NCBI GenBank assembly: GCA_900757025.1
Contig: CAAEMG010000175.1
Location: forward strand, 1 to 55,810
DNA length: 55,810 nt
Source: Clostridia bacterium
GTDB lineage: Bacteria > Bacillota > Clostridia > Lachnospirales > Anaerotignaceae
Direction of reading: 5' to 3'
Both the position numbers and the translations under genes were made by a program. Positions 23,822-31,772 of the stretch are shown piece after piece; within the stretch, counting starts at the first letter, position 1; each line of letters begins with the position of its first letter. The notes below the pieces were generated by a model. It saw only the letters and a program-made list of their open reading frames with translations, did not search any database and was not told the DNA's origin.

Positions 23822-24318
23822 AAATTCGCTCCGCAGCATTTTTTGTACTTCTTTCCGCTTCCGCAAGGGCATGGGTCGTTTCTGCCTATTTTAGCACCTT
23901 TAACTATAGTACGGCTCATTCTCTGCTGTTTAAAAAACTTATCTCTTTCTTCTTTTGTAAATACGTTGTCCCACTGAGGAAGATTGTAAAGGTGTTCTGC
24001 CTTATATTCAACCATTTTTTTGTAAAGTTTTTCAAAATCAATATCAAGGTCAATCTGAGAATTTTCATCAAGGCTGTTGATATCGTAAGGTTTAGGAAGA
24101 ACATCGTTGATACCGTCAACAAAAGCTACAGCATATTCAATGCTCATGTTAAATCTTTCGGCAAGTTCTGAAATTGTTCCGCTTAATTTTGAAACTTTTT
24201 CGCCGATAATATATTCATATACTTTCTGCTCAGCAGGAAGATATACATCCCAAACTGCGTCTATGCTTCTGCCTTCTTTTGTAAAAGCCTTTGAAAGCCA
24301 CTGTTCATAAATACTCAT
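23818..24318 (-). CDS. SEC-C motif protein
   Basis: A 166-residue protein whose C-terminus is a complete SEC-C zinc motif, IGRNDPCPCGSGKKYKKCCG (about residues 145-164), as found at the end of SecA. The first 140 residues are helical and contain a helix-turn-helix-like stretch (LSGTISELAERFNMSIEYAV). The family has no settled function; the motif binds zinc and, in SecA, SecB or ribosomes. It is the first gene of the six-gene operon ending in wecA and is coupled by overlap to the sua5-like gene. Confidence 0.88.
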   Translation of the reverse strand: MSIYEQWLSKAFTKEGRSIDAVWDVYLPAEQKVYEYIIGEKVSKLSGTISELAERFNMSIEYAVAFVDGINDVLPKPYDINSLDENSQIDLDIDFEKLYKKMVEYKAEHLYNLPQWDNVFTKEERDKFFKQQRMSRTIVKGAKIGRNDPCPCGSGKKYKKCCGANL

Positions 24319-24446
24319 TAATAAATTCTCTCCTTTGTTGCTTAAAGCAAATTTAATTACTTACTGCTTAAATAATAATATAATATACAGCTTTATTCAA
24401 CTGAAAACTTGCATATTATATTATTAAAAAAATTCCAAAAACCAAA

Positions 24447-26054
24447 TTATTTTTCTTTTTCAGTTACGGCAGCACCTACAAAATCTCTGAAAAGAGGATG
24501 TGGTCTGTTTGGTCTGCTCTTGAATTCCGGATGGAACTGAACGCCTACAAACCAAGGATGGTCATGTACTTCAACTATTTCTACAAGTTTTTCGTTTGGA
24601 GAAATACCTGTTATGCTCATGCCTGCCTTCTGAATTTCATCTCTGTACTGGTTATTAAATTCATATCTGTGGCGATGACGCTCATAAACAAGTTCTTCGC
24701 CATATGCTTTATAAGCAAATGAATCTTTAAGAACCTTGCATGGATATGCTCCAAGACGCATTGTTCCGCCTAAATCTTCAATGTCCTTCTGCTCAGGCAT
24801 AAGGTCAATTACAGGATGTGTTGTGTCAGGCTTAACTTCTGATGTAAAAGCATCTGCGTAGCCGAGAACATCCCTTGCATATTCTATTACGGCACACTGC
24901 ATGCCAAGGCAAATTCCGAAGAAAGGAATTTTATTTTCTCTTGCATACTTAATTGCTGTTATTTTTCCTTCAAGGCCTCTGTCGCCAAAACCGCCAGGTA
25001 CGAGAATACCGTTTGTATCTTTAAATGTTTCTGCGGCATTTTCTTCTGTAAGATGCTCTGCGTTTATCCACTGGATGTTTACATTTGCACTGTTGTAGAT
25101 ACCTGCATGATGAAGTGCTTCAACAACAGAAAGATATGCGTCGTGAAGTTCAACATATTTGCCTACAAGGGCAATGTTTACTTCCTTTGTCATGTTTCTT
25201 TCTCTTTCAACCATTTCTGTCCAGTCTGAAAGGTCAGGCTCTCTGTTTTCAAGGCCAAGTTTTCTTAATGCAACATCTGCAAGCTTTTCTTTTTCAAGCA
25301 TAAGAGGAAGTTCATAAAGGCTGTCTGCGTCAAGGTTCTGAATTATGCAGTCATCTTCAACATTACAGAAAAGTGCAAGTTTAGCCTTAACTTCTTTGCT
25401 CATTTCATGTTCTGTACGGCATACAAGAATATCCGGCTGGATGCCTATTGAAAGAAGTTCCTTAACGGAATGCTGTGTAGGTTTAGACTTCATTTCGCCG
25501 CCCTTTGAAAGGTATGGCATAAGAGTTACGTGGATGTAAAGACAGTTTTCTTTTCCAACTTCTCTTGATACCTGACGTATAGCCTCAAGGAAAGGATGGC
25601 TTTCGATATCGCCAACTGTTCCGCCAACTTCTGTAATAACTATATCAGAGTTTGAAACTTTGCTTGCTCTGTATACTCTTTCTTTAATTTCGTTTGTAAT
25701 ATGAGGAATAACCTGAACGGTTGCGCCAAGGTATTCGCCTTTTCTTTCTTTGTTAAGAACAGACCAATAGATTTTACCTGTTGTTGTGTTGCTGTTTATA
25801 TTAAGGTTTTCATCTATAAATCTTTCATAGTGACCAAGGTCAAGGTCTGTTTCGGCTCCGTCTTCAGTAACAAAAACTTCGCCATGCTGATAAGGACTCA
25901 TTGTTCCGGGGTCAAGGTTTATATAAGGGTCAAACTTCTGAATTGTAACCTTGTATCCTCTTGCTTTTAAAAGACGTCCAAGAGAAGCGGCTGTAATACC
26001 CTTTCCAAGACCGGAAACAACACCGCCTGTAACAAAAATATACTTTGTGCTCAT
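24447..26054 (-). CDS. pyrG: CTP synthase
   Basis: A 535-residue enzyme from ATG 26054, with GGGAGGAT just upstream; the longer reading frame to 26123 is 5' untranslated. The N-terminal synthase domain opens KYIFVTGGVVSGLGKGITAA. The C-terminal class I glutamine amidotransferase has its nucleophile in FFGICLGMQCAVIEYARDV and the His-Glu pair in GVQFHPEFKSRP. It converts UTP to CTP with glutamine. Length is exactly the family norm. The promoter is at 26146-26174, leaving a leader of about 85 bases; the GGGC start used for CTP sensing in B. subtilis pyrG is not seen. Confidence 0.97.
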   Translation of the reverse strand: MSTKYIFVTGGVVSGLGKGITAASLGRLLKARGYKVTIQKFDPYINLDPGTMSPYQHGEVFVTEDGAETDLDLGHYERFIDENLNINSNTTTGKIYWSVLNKERKGEYLGATVQVIPHITNEIKERVYRASKVSNSDIVITEVGGTVGDIESHPFLEAIRQVSREVGKENCLYIHVTLMPYLSKGGEMKSKPTQHSVKELLSIGIQPDILVCRTEHEMSKEVKAKLALFCNVEDDCIIQNLDADSLYELPLMLEKEKLADVALRKLGLENREPDLSDWTEMVERERNMTKEVNIALVGKYVELHDAYLSVVEALHHAGIYNSANVNIQWINAEHLTEENAAETFKDTNGILVPGGFGDRGLEGKITAIKYARENKIPFFGICLGMQCAVIEYARDVLGYADAFTSEVKPDTTHPVIDLMPEQKDIEDLGGTMRLGAYPCKVLKDSFAYKAYGEELVYERHRHRYEFNNQYRDEIQKAGMSITGISPNEKLVEIVEVHDHPWFVGVQFHPEFKSRPNRPHPLFRDFVGAAVTEKEK

Positions 26055-26145
26055 TATAATATCCTCCCGGTAAAAGTAACTGAAATTTATATTTTTCCGT
26101 ATGTTTCTTAATTTTAAACACACTGCTTCACAATATCATTAATAT

Positions 26146-26174
26146 ATAATAACATATATTTTTTGTTTACTCAA
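26146..26174 (-). promoter_or_regulatory. SigA-type promoter of pyrG
   Basis: On the minus strand, TTGAGT (26169-26174), a 17-base spacer and TATTAT (26146-26151). Confidence 0.55.
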
Positions 26175-26243
26175 CAAAATAATAGTTTAAATTACATATG
26201 AAACTTTCTTTATGAGATACAATACATTTTCTTTGCAAAAATC

Positions 26244-26280
26244 AATGCCTTCTCGGCGCCGTGCGCCTTTAGAAGGCATT
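26244..26280 (-). terminator. intrinsic terminator of the cyclophilin gene
   Basis: AATGCCTTCT and AGAAGGCATT enclose an inner GGCGC/GCGCC stem. On the minus strand GATTTTT follows. Confidence 0.8.
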
Positions 26281-26286
26281 AAAATT

Positions 26287-27150
26287 TTAATACTGAGTTA
26301 TTTCTATTTTTTCTATAACAACGTCTGTTTTTGGTTTGTCTTTGTCATCTGTTTCTGTTTTTGCAATGGCATCAACAACGTCCATTCCTTCAAAAACCTG
26401 TCCGAAAACAGTGTATCCGAAGTCAAGCTCCGGTGTTCCGCCAAGGCTTTCATATTTTTCCTGTGCCTCGTCAGAATAATTTGTTCTGAATATTTTTCCT
26501 GTCTGGGAATTGTAAAGAACCTTATCTGCTCCGTACTGGTCAATTACTTTTTGTACATAATCGCTGAAATATCCGTCTGTAACTTCCGGTTTCTGCACAA
26601 TATAGAACTGGCTTCCGTTTGTATCGGCTCCGCTGTTTGCCATAGCAAGAGCACCTCTGAAATGGTACATATCCCCTGAAAATTCATCTTCAAACTTGTC
26701 GCCCCATATGCTTGTGCCGCCTGTTCCGTTGCCTTCGGGGTCGCCGCCTTGAATCATAAAATCATTTATTACACGGTGGAAAGTAAGATTGTCATAATAT
26801 CCTTCCTTTGCGTGTGTAACAAAGTTTTCAACGGCTTTCGGTGCCTGTTCAGGGCAGAATTTTATTTTAATATCGCCCATATTTGTTTTAAGTATGGCTA
26901 TTTCTTCACCTTTTTTAGGTTCTTCAAGCTGAGGAAAACTTGTTCCGTCGGTAAAAAGCTTTTCTTTAAGTGCCGCCTCATCTGCCGAAACCTCTTCAGA
27001 TGAACTTGAAGAAGCCGAACCGGATGCACTTGAAGCACTTTCGCTGCCCGATGCTGATGCAGACGCAGAAGATGATGAAGCACTGCTTGATGAAGAACAG
27101 CCTGCAATCATCATAACGCCCATAACGGCAGCCAACAATAATTTTTTCAT
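26287..27150 (-). CDS. cyclophilin-type peptidyl-prolyl isomerase lipoprotein
   Basis: A 287-residue lipoprotein from ATG 27150 (GGAG eight bases upstream). The signal peptide MKKLLLAAVMGVMMIAGC ends in a lipobox with Cys18. A Ser/Ala linker of about 40 residues then spaces the enzyme from the membrane. The cyclophilin domain starts near residue 75: VENFVTHAKEGYYDNLTFHR, VINDFMIQGGDPEGNGTGG, ALAMANSGADTNGSQFYIVQ. An insertion of about 50 residues (YFSDYVQKVIDQYGADKVLY onward) interrupts the C-terminal part before FGYTVFGQVFEGMDVVDAIA. It probably helps fold secreted proteins outside the membrane. Confidence 0.92.
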   Translation of the reverse strand: MKKLLLAAVMGVMMIAGCSSSSSASSSSASASASGSESASSASGSASSSSSEEVSADEAALKEKLFTDGTSFPQLEEPKKGEEIAILKTNMGDIKIKFCPEQAPKAVENFVTHAKEGYYDNLTFHRVINDFMIQGGDPEGNGTGGTSIWGDKFEDEFSGDMYHFRGALAMANSGADTNGSQFYIVQKPEVTDGYFSDYVQKVIDQYGADKVLYNSQTGKIFRTNYSDEAQEKYESLGGTPELDFGYTVFGQVFEGMDVVDAIAKTETDDKDKPKTDVVIEKIEITQY

Positions 27151-27241
27151 ATAATCAACTCCAAACTTATTTATACAATTTAGCATTGTAATTTTAAAAA
27201 TGCTTTTTGTCAAATAAATTTCTTTTAAATTTTTCTTAATT

Positions 27242-28306
27242 TCATTTAACGGCTTCTCTTATAACCTTCATAACCTGTTCTGTTCCGTTTGAAAGATGGC
27301 TTTCGTTCATATTGGCAATATATTTTTCTCTTTCGCCGTAAAGTTTGTTTACGGCATCAAGAAGGCTTTTTTCGTTCATATCTTCTTCTTGAAGAACCAT
27401 TGAAAAGCCCTGTTTTTCAAAACTTTTTGCATTAAGTATCTGGTCGCCCCTGCTCGCCTTTGCCGAAAGAGGAATAAGAAGAGAAGGTTTTTTGAGGGCA
27501 AGAAATTCCGAAATTGAATTTGAACCTGCTCTTGAAATTATAATGTCTGCCGCCGCAAATATGTGAGGAAGTTCCTCTGAAACATATTCAAACTGTGTGT
27601 AGCCTTTTTTGCCCATAAGCGATAATTCAAAGTTGCCTTTTCCGCAAATATGAACTATCTGATATTTTTCAAGAAGTGAGTCCAAATCTTTTCTTAAAAC
27701 ATTGTTTATTTTAACCGAACCTAAACTTCCGCCCATCATCATAACAACAGCTTTTTCATCTGTAAAGCCGCATATGTCAAGGCCTTCGGCTTTATTTCCG
27801 GAAAAAAGCATATCCCTTATAGGCGTTCCCGTGTTAATTCCCTTGTCTTTTTTGATGTACTTAACCGTTTCGGGAAATGTTGTGCATACTTTTTTTGCAA
27901 AAGGCATTGCTATTTTGTTTGCAAGCCCCGGCGTAATATCACTTTCATGGCATATAACGGGAACTTTGTATGCTTTTGCCGCCAAAACAACAGGTACGGC
28001 AACAAAGCCTCCCTTTGAAAAAACAACATCGGGTTTTAATTTTTTAATAAGCTGTTTTGCCTCGTGTATTCCTTCAACAACTCTGAAAATATCCTTTACG
28101 TTTTCCATAGAAGCATATCTTCTGAGCTTTCCTGTGGAAATTGCAAAATATGGTATTCCCTCTTTTTCTATAAGCTCTCTTTCTATGCCGTTTTTACTGC
28201 CTATATATTTTATGTCCCAGCCTTCTTTTTTAAGGTATGGTATAAGAGCAAGGTTTGGTGTAACGTGACCTGCCGTTCCGCCGCCTGTAAGTATAATTGA
28301 TTTCAT
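27242..28306 (-). CDS. murG: UDP-N-acetylglucosamine--MurNAc-pentapeptide transferase MurG
   Basis: A 354-residue peripheral membrane glycosyltransferase that adds GlcNAc to lipid I to form lipid II. Motifs are the N-terminal ILTGGGTAGHVTPNLALIPY, the central VMMMGGSLGSVKINNVLRKD and the UDP-GlcNAc site ISRAGSNSISEFLALKKPSL. Length is normal. It stands alone between the cyclophilin and ferritin-like genes and is not in a dcw (division and cell wall) cluster here, an arrangement also found in other Clostridia. Confidence 0.95.
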   Translation of the reverse strand: MKSIILTGGGTAGHVTPNLALIPYLKKEGWDIKYIGSKNGIERELIEKEGIPYFAISTGKLRRYASMENVKDIFRVVEGIHEAKQLIKKLKPDVVFSKGGFVAVPVVLAAKAYKVPVICHESDITPGLANKIAMPFAKKVCTTFPETVKYIKKDKGINTGTPIRDMLFSGNKAEGLDICGFTDEKAVVMMMGGSLGSVKINNVLRKDLDSLLEKYQIVHICGKGNFELSLMGKKGYTQFEYVSEELPHIFAAADIIISRAGSNSISEFLALKKPSLLIPLSAKASRGDQILNAKSFEKQGFSMVLQEEDMNEKSLLDAVNKLYGEREKYIANMNESHLSNGTEQVMKVIREAVK

Positions 28307-28410
28307 AACTACACATCTCCGTTTTATTTATTTATGCTCAATATTTATATTTTATCAGATAGAGCCTCTATATTCCATAGAAAATATAAATGTAATTTAT
28401 TTTATAACAG

Positions 28411-28428
28411 CCGAATATATATATTCGG
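28411..28428. promoter_or_regulatory. perfect 18-bp palindrome, operator candidate
   Basis: CCGAATATATATATTCGG reads the same on both strands and sits immediately before the AAAGGAG ribosome site of the ferritin-like gene. It could be a protein operator or a short leader hairpin. Confidence 0.4.
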
Positions 28429-28446
28429 AAAGGAGTTGTTTAAAAT

Positions 28447-28914
28447 ATGTATCCCTATATAAACGATAACCCAAAACCCATATCCGCATCGGAAAACACA
28501 CTTCCCGAGCCTGATGCCGATATTTCACGCATTGCTCAGCTTATCGAGTCGGCTGCACAGGAGGAGGAGAAAGCCGCATTTCTCTATTCTCGCCTTGCAC
28601 AGGACGCAAAAAACGAGGACTGTCAGATAATCTATTCTTCAATAGCCGATGACAACAGGTATCACGTAAAGCTTTTAAATCAGCTTTATAACGCAGCCAC
28701 GGGAATTTCAATGCCCTCCTCCGAGCCGCCGGAGAAAGACGAAATTCCCGAAAACACCGTTCCCGACGAAATCGAAAATTCAAAATTTTATCGTGACCTT
28801 GCTTTTATGAGCGAAGACAGTCTTTTTGTAAAAACAGCACAAACCATTATGGCAGACAAACAAAATCACGCCCTGTTAAATCTTTATGTTCAGCTTGCAG
28901 GCGGCTGCAAATAA
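28447..28914 (+). CDS. ferritin-like domain protein with incomplete metal ligands
   Basis: A 155-residue protein. An acidic, Pro-rich N-terminus is followed by a four-helix pattern: helix 1 (AQLIESAAQEEEKAAFLYSR), helix 2 (YSSIADDNRYHVKLLNQLYN), an acidic loop, then FYRDLAFMSEDSLFVKTAQT and IMADKQNHALLNLYVQLAGG. This resembles ferritin-like/rubrerythrin-like proteins. The ExxH ligands normally found in helices 2 and 4 appear as NxxH and KxxH, so a standard di-iron site is doubtful. A structural or spore-related role is possible (inference). Codon use is richer in GC than in its neighbours. Confidence 0.6.
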   Translation: MYPYINDNPKPISASENTLPEPDADISRIAQLIESAAQEEEKAAFLYSRLAQDAKNEDCQIIYSSIADDNRYHVKLLNQLYNAATGISMPSSEPPEKDEIPENTVPDEIENSKFYRDLAFMSEDSLFVKTAQTIMADKQNHALLNLYVQLAGGCK

Positions 28915-28937
28915 ATTTTTCGGCATTTTCTCATATT

Positions 28938-28996
28938 GTAAAGCCCTCCTATGGGTGATATACTTTTTTTGACAAAACATTTTTAGGAGGCTTTAC
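28938..28996 (+). promoter_or_regulatory. long hairpin masking the ribosome site of the HIT gene
   Basis: GTAAAGCCCTCCTA (28938-28951) pairs with TAGGAGGCTTTAC (28984-28996), 13 base pairs with one bulged C, around a 32-base loop. The downstream arm contains the AGGAGG ribosome site of the gene starting at 28999, so folding would block translation. There is no T-run after it, which argues against a terminator. Confidence 0.5.
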
Positions 28997-28998
28997 AT

Positions 28999-29409
28999 AT
29001 GGATAACTGTATTTTCTGTAAAATAATAAAAGGCGAAATTCCTTCTGCAACAATCTACGAAAACGATGAATTTAAAGTAATTCTCGACAGATTTCCAAGC
29101 AACGAAGGTCATGTGCTTATTATGCCTAAAAACCACTGTGCAAATATTTTTGAGGCAGACCCAGAAATGGCAGGCAGACTTTTCACTCTTGCCACTAAAA
29201 TTGCCAAAATAATGAAAAACACACTTGGCTTCGAAAACATGAATATTGTTCAGAACAACGGCCCTGTTGCCGGACAGACCGTAAATCATCTTCACGTTCA
29301 TCTTATACCACGTTACGAAGGCGACAGCGTAAGTGTAACATGGAAACAGCTTGAGCTTACAGACGAACAGATTGAAGCCGTAAGAGAAAAACTTGCAAAA
29401 AATTTCTAA
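28999..29409 (+). CDS. HIT-family hydrolase (Hint/HinT-like)
   Basis: A 136-residue HIT protein. It opens CIFCKIIKGEIPSATIYEND, a typical Cys-x-x-Cys HIT start. The catalytic triad motif HLHVHLIPRY (His-x-His-x-His) is near residues 97-106, preceded by NNGPVAGQTVNH. HIT enzymes hydrolyse adenosine phosphoramidates and dinucleotide polyphosphates. Length is typical. The ribosome site lies inside a hairpin, so translation may be regulated. A strong terminator follows. Confidence 0.95.
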   Translation: MDNCIFCKIIKGEIPSATIYENDEFKVILDRFPSNEGHVLIMPKNHCANIFEADPEMAGRLFTLATKIAKIMKNTLGFENMNIVQNNGPVAGQTVNHLHVHLIPRYEGDSVSVTWKQLELTDEQIEAVREKLAKNF

Positions 29410-29414
29410 ACACT

Positions 29415-29449
29415 AAAAAAGACGGAATTGATTAATCCGTCTTTTTTTT
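29415..29449 (+). terminator. intrinsic terminator of the HIT gene
   Basis: AAAAAAGACGGA and TCCGTCTTTTTTTT form a strong stem with an AT loop. Confidence 0.9.
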
Positions 29450-29461
29450 AATACAAATTAT

Positions 29462-29748
29462 GATTTGCGGAACACTCCTCTTTGCTAAAAGCCACCCACA
29501 TTTTGTCATGTTGAGTTTGCGGAATCTTCGTGTTCCGCATAGTCGAAACATCCCATATCTTTGTCGAGAATGTGAGAAAACAATAAATCAATAGCTTTTT
29601 TTCTTGGTTCACGATATCCTTCGACACAGAACAGCAAAGAAGTGCTGTCACCGAAAGTGGTTTTGCCAAAACACCCCATAAACCTTTGAAAAGGTTTAAT
29701 CGAAACTTTATCCAAAACCACAAATATAAGTATCCGTCAAATCAAAAT
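29462..29748. repeat. dispersed repeat, copy A
   Basis: This 340-base gap holds no credible gene. It carries modules shared with copies B and C: the core ACATTTTGTCATGTTGAG...TAGTCGAAACATC (with copy B); the block CACCCCATAAAC plus AAAAGGTTTAATCGAAACTTTA (with copy C); and the end sequence TTTGATTTGA followed by GGATA (with both). The TTTGATTTGA end is at the right, reading on the minus strand. It looks like a non-autonomous mobile or REP-like element. Confidence 0.65.
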
Positions 29749-29750
29749 AT

Positions 29751-30347
29751 TTATTTCCAAAACTCTGTTATATCAATTCCGTGTTCCTTTAAAGACTTAT
29801 AAAGTATAGGAATCGGAAGTCCCACAACATTATCATAGTTTCCGTTTACATTAAGTATAAATACCGAGCCTTTGCCCTGTATTGCATATCCGCCGGCTTT
29901 GTCCGAAAATTCTCCAGTATCAACATATTTTTCAATAAGCTGCTCCGACATACTTGCAAATTCAACGTCTGTTCCGTCAACATATGTTTCCTGTGTGCAG
30001 TTTCCGTTTTTGTCTTTGTATATAACTGTCATGCCTGTATAAACAGTATGGTGCTTGCCCTGAAGAATACTTATCATCTCCACAGCCTCATTTCTGCTTT
30101 CCGGCTTATTAAGTATTCTGCCAAGATATGTTACAACCGTATCGGCACCTATTATAACCGCCTCATCATCAATGTTTTTTGCAACAGCCGATGCTTTAAG
30201 TTTTGAAAGCTCACTTACTCTTTCATACGGCGAATTTTCAACTGCAAGCTCCTCGTCAACTCCACTTGGTATAACCTCTACAGGTATGCTGAGTTTTTCA
30301 AGAAGTTCTTTTCTTCTTGGTGATGTTGATGCAAGAATTATTCTCAT
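29751..30347 (-). CDS. maf: Maf-family nucleoside triphosphate pyrophosphatase
   Basis: A 198-residue Maf protein. It opens RIILASTSPRRKELLEKLSI, the Maf signature with the substrate-binding SPRRKELL, and has GADTVVTYLGRILNKPES and GKHHTVYTGMTVIYKD further on. Maf enzymes hydrolyse non-canonical dNTPs such as dTTP/UTP analogues and are tied to septum and shape gene clusters. It follows the small DUF4321 membrane gene on the same strand with about 40 bases between them, a pairing common in Clostridia. Confidence 0.95.
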   Translation of the reverse strand: MRIILASTSPRRKELLEKLSIPVEVIPSGVDEELAVENSPYERVSELSKLKASAVAKNIDDEAVIIGADTVVTYLGRILNKPESRNEAVEMISILQGKHHTVYTGMTVIYKDKNGNCTQETYVDGTDVEFASMSEQLIEKYVDTGEFSDKAGGYAIQGKGSVFILNVNGNYDNVVGLPIPILYKSLKEHGIDITEFWK

Positions 30348-30385
30348 TTTAACAACTCCTTTTATTTATTTTAATCTAACGAATA

Positions 30386-30646
30386 TTACATTTTTCTGTA
30401 TATGAAAACGGCCAAAATAATTCCTATTATGCCTGCAATGGTAAACTTTACGGTTATGCCGAAATTAAGCACAAGCACACCTAAATCGAGCACAAGAGGC
30501 GATGTAAGGCCAAACTGTTTGCCATAGCCAAGCCACTGCAAAAACGGCACAGACCCCAAAGTTTCGCCCACAAAACCTCCAAGCACAACTCCTGCCAAAA
30601 TTAAAAGCACAAGCACCCAGTTATTTTTTCCTCCGCCTTTATACAT
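30386..30646 (-). CDS. DUF4321 small membrane protein
   Basis: An 86-residue protein with a short basic/glycine N-terminus (MYKGGGKNNW), a first membrane helix (VLVLLILAGVVLGGFVGETL), a loop with FLQWLGYGKQFGLTSPLVLD and a second helix ending in IYRKM. This matches the DUF4321 family, short two-helix proteins found next to maf in Clostridia. Its function is unknown. It is probably co-transcribed with maf. Confidence 0.8.
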   Translation of the reverse strand: MYKGGGKNNWVLVLLILAGVVLGGFVGETLGSVPFLQWLGYGKQFGLTSPLVLDLGVLVLNFGITVKFTIAGIIGIILAVFIYRKM

Positions 30647-30742
30647 TCAAATATCCTCCGTTATAATTAAACTCCTTTTCCGTTTCAAAAATATTTTACA
30701 TACATTATTGTAAATATTCAATATATTTTTTAGTTTGCACAA

Positions 30743-30775
30743 AAAAATGACGGACCAAAAAAATCCGTCATTTTT
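30743..30775 (-). terminator. intrinsic terminator of rnc
   Basis: AAAAATGACGGA and TCCGTCATTTTT form a perfect 12-bp stem; on the minus strand it follows the rnc stop and ends in TTTTTTT. Confidence 0.9.
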
Positions 30776-30797
30776 GAGTATCTCATTAAAATATATA

Positions 30798-31493
30798 TTA
30801 CTTATTCATTTTTTCTATGGCTGCTCCGGCTGCATTTTGTTCTGCTTCTTTTTTGCTCTTTCCTCTGCCTATTCCCAAAACCTTGCCTTCATGTGTTACT
30901 TCTGCCTCAAACACCTTGTTGTGGTCCGGGCCTTCTTCTTTAACTATTTCATAAGCAATAGGCTCTTTGCTTATTTTCTGCATAATTTCCTGAAGTCTTG
31001 TTTTGCAGTCTATAAAACGATAGTCAACCTTCATTTCTTCAACTTCATCTGTCATAAGAGAAAGAACATATTTTTCGGCACTGTCCATGCCTCCGTCAAG
31101 AAGTATGGCGCCTATAACTGCCTCAAAAGCATCTGCAAGAACAGAATCTCTGTGTCTGCCGCCTGTTATTTCCTCGCCTTTTCCCAGAAGAAGGAAATCG
31201 CCCAAATGTATCTGAACTGCCTTTTTAGCCAAAGAACCTTCACATACAACTCCTGCTCTAAGCTTTGAAAGCTCACCTTCCGGAAGCATAGGAAATTTTT
31301 TATAAATGTACTTGCTTATAATAAGGTCAAGCGCCGCATCGCCCAAAAATTCAAGTCTTTCGTTATACTCGTTTTTGCCAAGCCTGTGCTCATTGGCAAA
31401 AGAGCTGTGAGTAAGGGCAAGACGCAAAAGTGACCCGTCTTTAAAGCTGTATCCTGTTATTTTTTCAAATTTTTCTAAATCTTCACTGTTCAT
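30798..31493 (-). CDS. rnc: ribonuclease III
   Basis: A 231-residue double-strand-specific RNase. The catalytic signature is NERLEFLGDAALDLIISKYI (residues about 40-60). The second acidic site is in DSVLADAFEAVIGAILLDGG. A C-terminal dsRNA-binding domain runs from about 155 to 230 (GPDHNKVFEAEVTHEGKVLG; GKSKKEAEQNAAGAAIEKM). It processes rRNA precursors and structured mRNAs. It is the distal gene of plsX-acpP-rnc; the usual smc and ftsY genes do not follow here. Confidence 0.97.
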   Translation of the reverse strand: MNSEDLEKFEKITGYSFKDGSLLRLALTHSSFANEHRLGKNEYNERLEFLGDAALDLIISKYIYKKFPMLPEGELSKLRAGVVCEGSLAKKAVQIHLGDFLLLGKGEEITGGRHRDSVLADAFEAVIGAILLDGGMDSAEKYVLSLMTDEVEEMKVDYRFIDCKTRLQEIMQKISKEPIAYEIVKEEGPDHNKVFEAEVTHEGKVLGIGRGKSKKEAEQNAAGAAIEKMNK

Positions 31494-31498
31494 ATCAA

Positions 31499-31726
31499 TT
31501 ACTCTGTTAAGTTTTTGATGTATTCTATTGCATCTCCAACTGTTTTAATCTTTTCAACATCTTCGTTTTCAAATTCAATATTAAATTCTTCTTCAAATGC
31601 AGAAATAATCTGGAATAAGTCAAGAGAATCTGCTCCTAAATCCGTAAAAGATGTTTCCTCTGTAATTTCAGCCTCCGAAATACCAAGCTGTTCCGCAATA
31701 ATTGCAATTATCTGTGCTTTATCCAT
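31499..31726 (-). CDS. acpP: acyl carrier protein
   Basis: A 75-residue ACP from ATG 31726, with TGGAGGT upstream. The 4'-phosphopantetheine attachment Ser34 lies in FTDLGADSLDLFQIISAFEE. The canonical motif is DSLD followed by Met or Val; here Leu-Phe follows, which is still compatible. The protein is very acidic, as expected. It lies between plsX and rnc, a conserved lipid-synthesis neighbourhood. Confidence 0.95.
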   Translation of the reverse strand: MDKAQIIAIIAEQLGISEAEITEETSFTDLGADSLDLFQIISAFEEEFNIEFENEDVEKIKTVGDAIEYIKNLTE

Positions 31727-31772
31727 ACAAAATACCTCCACAATTAAATTTTTAAAAACAAATGCTATTACA

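Noticed and set aside
26749..27003. Plus-strand frames antisense to the cyclophilin gene (and many similar antisense frames elsewhere)
   Set aside because: They are shadows of a clear gene on the other strand. They lack ribosome sites and show Phe/Cys/Lys-rich shadow composition.
28969..28974. TTGACA in the loop upstream of the HIT gene, as a -35 box
   Set aside because: No -10 is found 16-18 bases downstream; it would fall at the start codon.
29448..29723. Two overlapping minus-strand reading frames of 71-91 residues in the gap after the HIT gene
   Set aside because: They lie wholly inside dispersed repeat copy A, have no ribosome site and no recognisable protein pattern.
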